From NCBI GenBank assembly GCA_026936325.1, contig JAPTHN010000008.1, positions 53,795,706 to 53,859,705 of the forward strand: 64,000 nt of DNA. Reading direction: 5' to 3'. The notes below the pieces were generated by a model. It did not search any database, was not told the origin of the DNA, and saw nothing but the letters and a program-made list of their open reading frames with translations. Below, one piece after another: positions 36,496 to 49,400 of the stretch (the stretch's first letter is position 1; each line of letters starts with the position of its first letter). The translations under genes and the position numbers were made by a program. Source of the DNA: Platynereis dumerilii (lineage: Eukaryota > Annelida > Polychaeta > Phyllodocida > Nereididae).

Positions 36496-37437
36496 TATTG
36501 AGACGAAGTTGTGAGAAGAGCGTTGCCAATGTTTAATTTAGAGCAAAATTTTTCTCTAGCTTTCTCTTGCTCTGCTTCACATGATTCATGTGAAGGATCA
36601 ATATTGTGTAAAAATACTTCTCTTTGGTTTTCCTTGACTAATTTTCTTTCACAGTTTTTATGGTATGTGAGCAAGGGAGGGGGGTGACTAGGATCACTAT
36701 ACCCCCCTCCCCCTGGATAGTCAGGAGCAGATTAAAGGGGAAGGGCCTAGGCGAGGGGGGAGAATTTTTTTTTGTCCGCTTTGATGTCCCCAGTAAATTT
36801 TATATAAATATATTTTTCAAATACATTTGGAGGCACCTCATTTATTATTCAAATTAGCACACTGCTATGTGTATCATGCCATTACATTATTTTATTTTAA
36901 AAATGTAAAAGTACTGACAGTTTTGCCAACACTTATGTATTCTTTCAGCTTATGAATAATTGCACAACACTATGGATCATCTGCCTCACACCAAAGACTG
37001 TCATTTATAAGATAGGACGCCACAGTAGAGATAACAGGAAACGTAGAGAGAATACCTGTGCATCCAGTCTTACTCCTTTGTGGTCTTTGGTTTTCAATTG
37101 TGACGATTTACCTCGATCTGTGAAGCATTTTGTTTCATTCCATGTTTACAGTGTTCAGTCTATATGCTCAGACTTCCAAACGATTAAAGAAGTTGTCTGA
37201 AAAAAGGCCATAAGAACATTTGAAATGTAGAAAGAATACAACAAACTCAAAAGAATTTTTGCTAATGGCCAACTATGACATCATGCAGGCGAATATTTGT
37301 TAATAATCATTGGTTGTGTTACATCTCTTGCGCAACTCGCTTAAGATAGTTCAGAGACTTACTAGACTAACTGGAGAACAGTTATATGAAATCACCGCAC
37401 ATTAATAGATTTGACTAATTGTTCATCTTTCTTCCAG
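36496..37437. other. Region upstream of the plus MS4A-like gene
   Basis: No protein recognised. A G/C-rich patch at 36670-36770 looks like a decayed small element. Because the first coding exon begins at a splice acceptor (37437/37438), a non-coding first exon and promoter should lie in or left of this stretch; I could not pinpoint them. Confidence 0.4.
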
Positions 37438-37446
37438 TTCTTCAAA

Positions 37447-40400
37447 ATGAATGTCAATCCTACATTTCCCGTACTCCAAGCTCCTGCACAAGATGTAAGT
37501 ATCCAACTTGGTTCAATGTAATGTAGATTGTAAAAGCTTACTATTATTTTTCATGGCTTGTAGTCAAGAGACTCAAACTAGACAGGCAGACACTGTGACT
37601 AAAGATTGAAGATAGGTAATAATTTTTATTTATAATATTTGTAATTTCATACATGAAAGATAATTATAGAAGCTGACTGACTGATAAGTATCTTTGTACA
37701 AACCAAAGTCAAAAAAATATACGATTAGTAGCAAATTATAGAAAGTCACACTTTATCAGCTTTTTAAAAGAAATGTATGAATCTTGTGATATACATGTAA
37801 TGTAGACTAAATACACAGTGGTACCTGCATTATATGACCCCTTGTTATAAGACCGACTAGCCTTAAATGTGACTGCCTTCCTCCAGCATGCACTAAGTGG
37901 TATTTTTAGTGCATTTTCACCCCGACGAGAGACTGCTACCCCATGACCGCAGAAGGGGCGGTCTTATAATGCAGGGACCACCGTATTTACTACTATCTGA
38001 AGAATTTTCCATTTTTGCAGGGCGTATATCATGACTACAAACGAGGAGCAGCAAAGACGATCGGCATATTACAGATTGCCCTGGGCATACCCATCTTGGC
38101 TTGTCAGGTTGCGGTGTATTGCATGGTCTCAACCGTATATTATTATGCAGGGTCATTTGGGATAGTTGCACCATTGCTGGTAAGGGTATATTCACTGATA
38201 ATAATTATCCAGACATGATTAAACACTAGATCTATACAGCCTATAGATATCTAGATAAATGTACAGCAGCAGACGAAAGTTTGGACCACATCAATATTTT
38301 GTTAATATCAAGGAAAATAGGTGGCTAACTGAAAAAATTCTTCATGGATTTTTTTTGCCTATGTATCAGGAAAGTTGTATCGCAATAAGTGTGATTAATA
38401 AAAAAATTCAGGTGGATTAAACTTCTGTCTGATGCTGTTTACAAGGGCTTTCAATGGCATGGTACTATTGAGGAATATTGTGTAAATGATTCAATATGAT
38501 TTTAGCTGAGTCACATAACCATTTTTCATCTGATATAAAGGCGATCAGTCATAAACAGGAAAAAATACAAATATTTACCTTTTTATCACACTTTCAATTT
38601 TTTGGGGAGGGGGTAATAATGGTGACAGTTTTGTTCCAAAACTGTTTGTAAATGAAAGGTCAACTAAAAAATATCAAGAAAATGTCTGTTTGATACATTT
38701 TCATCCTCGAATAAGTAAAGAATGTTACAAGGACAGTGTCAACAACATGACACTATTATATATATGACCATCTTCAAACTTTAAATTCAGTCGCAAAACA
38801 TTCCACTGGAGGAATAGTCCTCCTGCCAGTCATGGTAACTCTTGGATATATATATAAACAAAATTAATGGAATTTCAACTGGGAATGCTCCAAAAGTTCC
38901 TTTGTTTATTATCCGGTTCCTGTTCCAGTATTTGGTAGATGTGGTTTTCACTCTCCGTGCATCACCACATTGGCAAGACACTGATCCAAATTAATTATTA
39001 AAGTCTTATCCATCCATCAAAAGCTGGTCTGACAAATATGATGACCAATAAATTGTAGCTAATTTGGTAGCCTTTGCATCACGGAAGTAAGTAAACCCTT
39101 TAGTGATTTGCCATTGAAGTTCATGTTAAACCTGTCTCGCAATAATGACTAAAACATCACAGACATTGCATGAACCACTGGACTACTTTTGACGTAGAGC
39201 TCTTTACAGATTGGCGGTCCACTGAACAAATTAATTTTCTTATTTTCAATTTGCAAGCTGGCTTTGCCACATCACTGACAGTTTTCTGTTGGTCACCTAA
39301 TATTCTTATTTGATGAAGTACCTTAAGTCATTTAATTAGTTTGTTTATTGTCAACTGTGCTGCTAGATATCATAAGCACTGAATCAGCTGATTACCCATA
39401 AGGGACACTAGCAATTGTGCAGCGTACGAATTACGTAAATAAATTCTACGTACGAAACTCACAAAAAAGAGCCGATCCGTAGAACGTACGTACGTTTTCG
39501 TACGAATTTCAGACGAATTCATAAAAATTTCACACAGGCACTTTTCAGTTACTTTGTCCATTTTAGTGCAATATGGTTATCATAAACGGTTTAAGATTAG
39601 ACCTTGTATTGGCGTATGTGAAAAAAAATCAGCAAAAAAATCAAGTTAATACCTCAAAAACCAACTTTATACGTATGAAATCCATACGATAATTTACGTA
39701 TGTTTTACGTACGTAAATTTTCGTACGTAATTCATACGTGAAAACAACTGACTTACGTACGAAATACGCAAGAAAGAGCAATGTACGTTTTACGTACACG
39801 GCACAATTGGCCATGGAGACCGGGGTAAGTTGTGCCATTTTTGACTTCAGGGTGATTTTCCAGAAAAGCAAAGCTTAATCATGTAATCTGAAAATCAGAT
39901 ATAAATATAATACCTAGGCCACAATCGAGCCAAATTTGACCAATGGAATGATCATGGTCGGCTTTTGAAAAAAGTAGGTCAAGTGGCACAACTTGTCCTT
40001 GTACCGGGACAAGTTGTGCAGCATGTCGGGGCAAGTTGTTCAGCTTAGTTTATTCCAAAAAACCTTGTATCTCACTTGTTTCTTCACATAGGTCATTTGT
40101 TTCATGTGTTTAGCATAATTATGGTTGATATGTTACATGAAACTTATCAAACCTTTATCAGCCATCTTTTATGCAAAAAATCAAAAATGCTACAAAAACT
40201 AAAATAATTTATTGTTTAGAGGATGGTACAACACTTTTGACACATGTTCTTCTCAGTGTGAGTTATTTCACAATATGTTTAGGCTTTACGTAAAATTCAG
40301 AACAAAATAGATTAATAAAAATTAAATCACATGTTACACCATAGGCACAACTCATCCCAATAAAAACGGCACATCTTACCCCAGATTGATTTTCTGGAGA

Positions 40401-43400
40401 AAACTGTTCATCAAAAATAAACCAACAATGCAAGATGAAATCTAACAACACAAATGTCTAGATATGCCTGCTAACTCCATCATACCAGAGGGACAACATC
40501 CTATTACAAACACCAAATGACCAAGAAACAAGAATGTCACTCCTCATCACTTCAGGTTTTCAGCAACAAAATTGAATTTATGAGTGTAGCTTTTCATAGC
40601 ATTACATTTGGCAGTTTTTTTCTTGGTGCATAATAATGTCGACCAAGTGTGTTACATGGGTGGTATCGCCTCTTTTACCCAGTTCTTCATTTCACTCTCA
40701 ACAACTTACCCCACGGCACAACTTACCCCGGTCTCCCCTAACTGACACAAACAAAACATTTTTAAGCCTGTGACATCACATGACCAAGTTGAAAGTCAAT
40801 TCTGAAACTGCTTGGACCGCCTATCTGCAAAAACTATAATTTTGCAATGACTTTGTTCTAGTACTTTTAAAATTCAAGTGACATTGATATTAATTTTCAG
40901 ATCTTCCTTGCTGGGGCATTTGGCATCCACTCTTCCAGCACCAAGTCTACATGTTCTGTGAGTACTAGTGGTACATTTTATAATGTAGTTTGTCACCAAT
41001 TCAAGGCCCCTATATAATGTATTCTTACCTTGTAAGGTCGGTTAAGCCAATATGGCCGATGACATCCGTCTTCCTCGATTGATTCCCGCGTTTATTATTG
41101 CGTCACACCAATCAAACCCAATCAGGGCACTCGGCCCACTCGAATCAATCGAGCGGATCGGGCTGGGTAAATACCCAGGCCCGCCAAAATCCGGTCACTC
41201 GCCTCTCTCATATCGTTCATCGATCATCACAGCACAGCACCAGCACGAAGTAAGTCATTGAGCAATCTGCTGCACCTTGTAGTTCATGGCCTTCATCTAC
41301 CTGATGAGTGAGCTCCTTTAGTGATCGTTACTGATCGTTGTTACCAATACACAACTCGCTTCGTTTGTTGATAGCGTCTCTAGTATGGGCGGGAAGAAAA
41401 AAATAAGACCCATCGTTGTACCGTGTGCAAACAACCAGCCCGGGGGCACGAAGGCCCAATGGGTGGCAAGTGTAGCACCCTCAAGAAAGCTAATAATTCC
41501 GAGCCGAGGGATCAGTTCCTTCATGATGAGAGATTGCAAGTTATGCTGGAAGCACGTATACAAGCTGAACAAGATGATAGCAATTCTGATGGCGATTTAG
41601 AGAGCGAGATTGACGGTCCTGGTGGCCATAGGGATGTCCGGGGTAGGTTATGGGTATCCTCTCGTAACGTCATTTATGAATGTAACTCCGGTGAGGCACA
41701 CATCCCTCGCATCGGCCTGCAGGACTTGGTGGTGGACAAGGGTTATCCCGCCGACATTTCTGAGCGTCAGTCAGTTGCCATGGGCACGACTCCTGTTGGC
41801 GGGGACCCCCCATTTAGGCCACTTTCAACGCCTCCTCGTGAGATAACACGTCGACCTCACGCTGTGACCAATGACGCTCCCAGACCCAATGACACTTTGC
41901 ACTTCGGAGCAGCCCTCCATGGGGATGCTGATGTTAACTGGCCCAGCCTGGGTATCCATACTGCCGCTCGGGGTATAGGGCAGTCCAATAATGAGACCAT
42001 TGTACCGTTAATGTCCGATGTAGCACGCTCTTCATGCCTCCCGGCATTGCTGAATCATTCACGCAACGTTACCTTTACGCAAGAGGGCGCCACTAATGGC
42101 CCTCGAGAGGGCGCCTCCCGGCGTCCTGACCCACGAAACCATGTTCCAGATGTCAGCACTAGTAACCTTGAAAGTGCACCAGGGGTCGCCACCCCGCAAT
42201 TTGATACCATGGGCTACCAGCCCCGCCACCAGGTGAGAGATCAACGCTGGGCAGGCAGCCAGCATGGACCCAGTACCAGACCCAATGTCGGACCTACTGC
42301 TCAGCCTGAGCATAGGGAGAGCCAATGGCAGCAAGCAGGTGCCAGACCCAAATCAAAAAAGGCTCGAAACCGTGAAGCACCTCAGACTCAGTACCATGAA
42401 GCTCCTCAGTCTCAGTACCATGAAGCTACTCAGTCCCAGTATAGAGAGGCTCCGCAGTCTCCGTACCGTCAAATGTACCAGTCTCGCTACCACGAACCTA
42501 ACTTAGAAGCATATGGCACCCGAGCTTATGCAGTTACCAATGCTGACCCGGCCTTTGGCACCCGTGCATCGGCCCCTGTTACCAATGTGACCCAACCTGT
42601 GTATGGCACCCGAGCATATACAAATGAAGTCGGACCGCAGCCCCCCCGCTACTACGATGTCGAGAGGACCAGGACACACCCCATGGACCAGGACCCAGGA
42701 TGGACCCAGTACCGGACCACCAGGGCCGCTCCAGTCTCCCCCATGAGGACCAGGGCTGCGCCACCTGACGGGATCCACAGAGGCCACCTTCGCCACCACC
42801 GGAATGGAGTGGACCATGGACCCACCTGGAACGACCTTCCCAGGACGGACCTTACTTCAAGGACACCTGCCCACATCGACGCCCGAGTCGCCCAAGCTGC
42901 CCTAAATGGTGAGTTCGCACACCTTGAGAACTTTCTGGATTGTAACCTCAATGAGTATGAGGAGGTCAGGGTAGTGGATAGCACTAGTGGCTTACAGCTC
43001 AAATCGTCTAGGCCTAGAAAGATGATTACGAGTCTATACAAGTGGATGGAGGCCTGGGGCCATTATGAAGTACTATTGGTTTGTTATTATGGCTTAGAGC
43101 TTTATTTAGAAATGGCCAACTACCGAGGTTTCTTGTTGTCTCTTACAGACAAATATAAAGTCCCATTCGTCTTAACTTATGACGAGCGCCATCGCTCTAT
43201 TCTGGGCAGAAGTAGATCTTTCGACTTCAATAGCTTTGATCAGCGTCTGTACTCAACCATCCTTGACGCTAGCGCCCTTAGGGTCGTTTCAAAGTGCCTC
43301 AAGTGTGCCTCTACTGAGCACAATGCTAATGACTGCCCCTTTCGAGGCAGCGGGCCCAAAGGGGCCCCCGCTCAAAGTAGCGGCGATAAGTCGAAGGGCA

Positions 43401-46400
43401 AGCAGCCCGCCAACCCAGACGAGGTTTGCCTCAGGTTCCAAGATGGTTCCTGCAAATTCTCAACCTGTCGCAGGAAACACTGCTGTATCGTGTGTGGTGG
43501 CCCCAAAGGAGCCAAGTTTTGTACTTCCTGCGCCGGTAAGGGATCAACCCCCTCTACTTAATTATTCTTATTGGTGTCATATGCTCCCTGCAGTATGTGA
43601 ACCTGATCATGCCCAGTCTGTCTTACTTATGTTGTCTCAGGGGGTCCGGATTGGGAGAGCTAGCACAAATGTCACGATCATTTCTCCCAACTGGCCCTCC
43701 GCCCTTGAACACAGGGCAAAGGTTTCAGAGGTTCTCTCAAAGGACCTCCATATGGGCCGTCTTCACGGTCCATTTCGCAGCCCCCCCTATCAAGCCTGTA
43801 TAGTCTCCCCTCTGGGTGCATTCACCAAGAGGGACTCTGATAAGGTCCGGGTCATTCATGACCTGTCTTACCCCGCCGTCGGCTCTGTGAATTCGGAGAT
43901 CGACCCAGACGAGTATTCCCTTAAATACGCATCCATTGATGATGCTGTGGAGTTTTGTAACTCATTCTCCACCTCCCCCCCATTTATGTCCAAATTAGAT
44001 TTACAGGATGCCTTTAAATTCATTAAGATTCACCCAGATGATTGGCACCTGATGGGATTTTCATGGCTTGATGGGGCGGGCTGCAACCAATTCTACTTCT
44101 CAAAGGTCTTGAGCTTCGGCCTTAGGTCAGCTCCTGCTCTTTTCGATATATTCGCTTCTGCTTTGAAGCTATTCATGATTAAGGGTGGGGCACCAGAAAC
44201 CATAGTCAGGTATGTTGACGACTTTTTGATAGTCGCTTCGGACGCTCGCAGTTGTCAAGATGGCCTGTCCATCATGCTAGAGACCTGTGAGCGGGCAGGG
44301 TTTCCGGTCCAACCTTCAAAAGTCACATCTCCATCTACTATTGTCAAATTTTTAGGCATCACAATCAATACTTTGGACCGGACCCTGTCAATCGACAGGG
44401 CCCGGCTAGATGAGATCCTCCAACTGGTGTCCCACTTCCTGCAGGTGCGCTCGGTCTCCAAGAGACAACTTTTAAGTTTGATAGGCAAGTTGGCCTTTGC
44501 CGCTCGTGCGGTAAACGTGGGCAGGGCCTTCTTGGGCCGTCTCATTGGGGCGGCCAAGTCAACAAAATATTTGCATTATTCTGTCAAGCTTTCTCATGAC
44601 GCCAAGGAAGATTTACGCTGGTGGAGGGACTGCGTTGTGTCCCACAATGGTGTCTCCATGCTGCCCCTCCCCTGGGACGACTCGACCGCCCTGGAGTTAT
44701 TTACTGATGCCTCTAATAGCGCGATAGGCGGGTGGTTTGACCCGGAATGGTTCTCTGTCCCACTTGTGGGTTCTATGGCCCGCACTCTTGATCTTTCCAT
44801 TAATTGGAGAGAGATGTATGCCGCTCTTGTAGCTCTGGCCTCCTGGGCCCCACGCCTCGCAGGCGCCAATGTAGTCTTTTATATCGATAACCAGTCGGTC
44901 ATCGCGGCCATCAAAAAGCGCTATTCCCCTGTTCCAGCCCTTATGGCTCTATTACGTGAATGGTGTCTAATTGTGGTTCGCCACGATATAAATGTCAGAC
45001 CTGTGTACATCAACACACTTGATAATTCGGATGCAGACGATCTTAGCCGACTTGACGTCACTAGCTTTCTAAGACGTAACCCTCATGCATCCCCCACTCG
45101 TACTTGGCCCATATTGCCAAAATTTTAATTAAAATTTTAATTGGATTTACAGATCTGGATCGCTCGGTCAAAGCCCTGGTCTTCAATGGCGTCACGTCCA
45201 ACTCCCGTGGGGCATACACTGTAGCTGTTAGGAGGTATAAGGCCTTCTGCCAATTTTATTCCCTCGAGCCCTTGCCAATTGACCAGACCAATTCGATCAG
45301 ATTTGTAGCTTATTTGAATAACCAAGGTCTGGCCGTTTCGACTATTAGAGTCTATTTATCCGGCCTCCGTTCATGGTCCATTGACCTTGGTCTCCAGGTC
45401 CCTGACATTTATTCCCCGGCCTTGACACAGGCCCTTCGATCCCTCGATCGATCTTACTCCCCCGCCCAGGCCCCGCCTCTACTATTCAACCATTTGCTGG
45501 CCATTATGGCCAAGGCCCCATTTAATAGAGACAACTTGATGTCTCTGGCCGCTATGGCCCTCGCATTCTTTGCCTGTCTCAGGCCCAGTGAATATCTTTA
45601 TACTAGAGGTACTAGGGCTCCCCCCTCCAGGGCGGACATCATCATGAACTACGAACACTCTGCCATGGACTACAAGGTGCACCGGTCGAAGACCAATCCC
45701 AAGGGATTTCTGGTACACATAGGATGTACCAATTCACCAGTTTGTGCGGTTTGTCTGATAAAGTGTATATTATTTCATTTTCCGGCTCCGGCCGCTTCAC
45801 CATTGTTTCTCTCTCCTTCTAATTCACCTATGTCTTATACTTACCTATCGGCCAAGCTCTCTGGCTTTCTTAAGTTAATTGGAGTGGATCCAACCCACTA
45901 CACATTGCATTCTTTGAGGGCTGGGTCAGCAACCACAGCTGCAGCCGCCGGCTGTACGGAGACCGAGATTCAGAAACTCGGCCGTTGGGCCTCGCTCTGT
46001 TATCGTAGATATATTCGTCCGACGAGGCCGGTGCAAGCAGCGATTGCCCCAAAACTCGCACTATCACTTTCCTCTTCTCATCTCATCCCATAACCATCCT
46101 CTTCTATTGTAAATTCTCTTTAGCACATTAAGTAATTATCTGATCTTGGGCTCTTAATCACATGGGCTCCTCAAGATCATCTGTTATATGTTTGATGTCA
46201 TCTGTCTACGTCTCCATGTCTCGTCCTCCTCTACATGTTTGTCTTGTCTGTGTGAATTTGAGTGAATGTATCTGTTGTCTTGTCCTGAGCCTGATTAAAA
46301 ATAGGCAATGTGTCCCAAACTTTATCTGTGTCAGAGTTGCCTATTTTTGCTTAATGTATTCTTACCTTGTAAGGTCGGTTAAGCCAATATGGCCGATGAC

Positions 46401-49400
46401 ATCCGTCTTCCTCGATTGATTCCCGCGTTTATTATTGCGTCACACCAATCAAACCCAATCAGGGCACTCGGCCCACTCGAATCAATCGAGCGGATCGGGC
46501 TGGGTAAATACCCAGGCCCGCCAAAATCCAGTCACTCGCCTCTCTCATATCGTTACCCACCGTCCCACCCTTATCTCAAAAGTGGTCATTTTTAAAAAAT
46601 TCACAAGAATTGGCTCTCAAAATTTTAAAATCTTAATAATTCTCAAAATTTTATTCTTTATTACCATTAATCAAAATTATTTTTCTATTGTATAATGTAT
46701 GAGTGCCAGGGTTGACTCCTCCATGCGTTAGGACTCTCCACTCCACGAGGTCATCTGCGAATCCAAGGTCACCTGCATCACCTGCGAATCCAAGGTCACC
46801 TGCATCACCTGGGCCAGCTGGATCCAAGTTCTTCAATCGGGCTCCTCAAGATCATCTGTTACATGTTTGATGTCATCTGTCTACGTCTCCATGTCTCGTC
46901 CTCCTCTACATGTTTGTCTTGTCTGTGTGAATTTGAGTGAATGTATCTGTTGTCTTGTCCTGAGCCTGATTAAAAATAGGCAATGTGTCCCAAACTTTAT
47001 CTGTGTCAGAGTTGCCTATTTTTGCTTAATATGAATTGTTGTCCCTGTGTTAGACATCAAGATAAGAATTGGACACATGTAGGCCTACCATTAGAAAGCT
47101 TTGAAAATATTCTTCAACATCTATAATACACAATTGATAAAGGATAAAAAGCTCAGAAAAAGTATATATCCGATATTGTACGGGAGCCCGGAGGGTTTTA
47201 TTTGCCAAAAGATCTGATAGTGGGTCTATAGCAGAAAATGCTGCTGATTTCCGAAATGTAATTCTTACAAAAATCGGTACGGCCAATTTTGAGATATTTG
47301 CATTTTAAATAGACCACCCTCGGACTCCGAAAACCGTCGATTTTCGTCTAAAATTAACCAACTATCTTTTCTCTTATGGCCATTATCTCACTTCAGATTG
47401 TGTCCATCCATGCATATCATACATTTCTGAAATCAGGACTTCTATTGGCATCTGCTGGTCTTACTCTCTACTTCACCACTTGATTTAAATCCATTTCTCA
47501 AGCCATGAAAGTTACGAAGAGATGCTAGGAAATATACTTAAAAATAGATTAAAAAGGCTATACATGAATTTTAAGTCCACAATCTATGAGAATGAATATA
47601 TATGAACAATAATTGAACCTCCCCTCACAAAATATTTGCTATAGTTATGATTGAGATGCGTTGCTTGTATACATCTCGGATGGCTAGCAGAGAGTTTACG
47701 TAACATATTTTACTCCAAAATAATTTTCAAAGAGTGACGAAATTTACTCAGCCATAGTCCTTTTGAACAAAGATTAAAAAGTTAAAGCAATTTTCGGGAG
47801 AATTCAGCATGCAATCATTTTAACCTAATTCAAAGGTGCTAAATCCATTGTTGATTTACTTTTTTTTAGATTATATCCCTCAAATTGCCAGTCAATTTGT
47901 TTGCCGAAAATCACACTTTTTGCCATATTTTCAGTTCTTGTGCAGATGAAGAGTCAATATTTGGGCCAATTTAGAAGCTTTCAGCCATGTGGAATCTATT
48001 ACAATTGTTTCCAATGTCAAGAATGTGTTCTTGATGATGTATTTTGACATGTACATGTACAAAGATTCATCTTCCTGATGTCAACCACATATTATTGTAA
48101 TCATAGTGAAGCAAAATGATATGGGTTTATCCAACCTTCTGCAATACAATATTCCAAGGGGAAGTTACACAAAGCATCAGTTTAACTTATTTAATCTTAT
48201 CAAAGGTGCTATACAAAATCTGTATCACCACTGGAAGAGATGTTCTGGCTCTGTTGGTTTTTCTTGCAGAGACAAGAATATAATTTTAATAATGCATAAT
48301 CCTCTTAGTTCGAATCAAGAGGTCCCTTCAACACACACAATGCTGCAATTAGTTCCCTTGTGAGAAATTACCTGTCTTAGAGTCAAGAGTCTTATTGTGC
48401 TACTTTTATTGACTCTTCTGCTTGTTAACTGTAAGCTATTCAAAACAAGAAGCTGCACAAATATAGTTATTCTAAATTGACCACTTTTATTGAGATCAGT
48501 TACTCTAAGTTGCTTCCTCCAGGAATTGCAATGTCATTAATCAGTCCATTGCCATTCTGCATGCTACATTTTACCAACAAATAAGTACATTTAAAAGCTC
48601 AGACTCATAGCTCCCCCACCTAAATCCTAAGCCACAGCTTTTACATTATGCCACATAAAATAACACATACAGTAAAATAGATATGCATGCACATCACAAT
48701 GAATATGGCATGATCAGTGACTTATCAAGCAACAAAGAAAACCTCATTGCACACCTTACAGTAGACGAATGACGAGTACTTACATTCAGACGCTAGTAGC
48801 CGTCAGTGACCTCACAGCAAGCCCTATCAAATACATTGAAGTTAAGTGTCAAATTGTCATAAGGCAACTTGTGACCTCACTGGTGAGTGGTTTGACTTGG
48901 TCAGTGACTCTGGTTAATAACACAGGAATATAGGATGTGACCTCGCTGGCTGCTTACACGTCATAGAATTTAACATGGTATGGATAGGGCTATGACGACA
49001 CAAGGAGCATTGCAGTCCAATTCTGTAAGCACGCGAGTTTCGTTTAGTGTAACAGTCCTGCCTCCATGCCTCTGTGGCCTTCTCTTCCATTGATGTTCAT
49101 ACACGGTCTCACTTACTATATTCAAGCTTCCTCCTTCCTTTGAACCTCCTTCCCAAACCCTTGTACCGGTCTCCTCCAGGATTGCCCTCTACCAAAACAG
49201 AATCTCCCTTTCTCCGATGCCCCCCGCTAATTGAACCCCTTGAAAATGCAAATGCAATGTTAATGAAAAGGTTGTCAAAAGTAGGTAAAAGTAGGAATGA
49301 TTCTGGGGGAGCCCAAAGGTGTCAAAGGGTAGAGTAGTGGCTGATTCTTCCTTCCTGCTGGGGTAGTTTTACTTTATTTTGGATTGTACTGTAACTCGAA

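Larger units (their letters stand above)
41015..47030 (+). mobile_element. Ngaro-type tyrosine-recombinase retrotransposon (fossil)
   Basis: A ~6.0-kb DIRS-order element with split direct repeats in the order A1 (41015-41217), coding region, B1 (46164-46355), A2 (46352-46554), B2 (46839-47030). This arrangement, plus three successive genes (gag-like, RT/RNase H, tyrosine recombinase) and no methyltransferase domain that I can see, fits the Ngaro group. A1/A2 and B1/B2 each differ at about one position by eye, so the insertion looks young. It looks essentially whole, with at most one or two breaks. As expected for recombinase-driven insertion there is no obvious target duplication; a TAAT core is shared at the ends. 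It lies in sense orientation in intron 3 of the MS4A-like gene. Confidence 0.88.

Noticed and set aside
41423-46093. Three-gene operon
   Set aside because: The overlapping frames are the gag/RT/recombinase genes of a retrotransposon, not a host operon.
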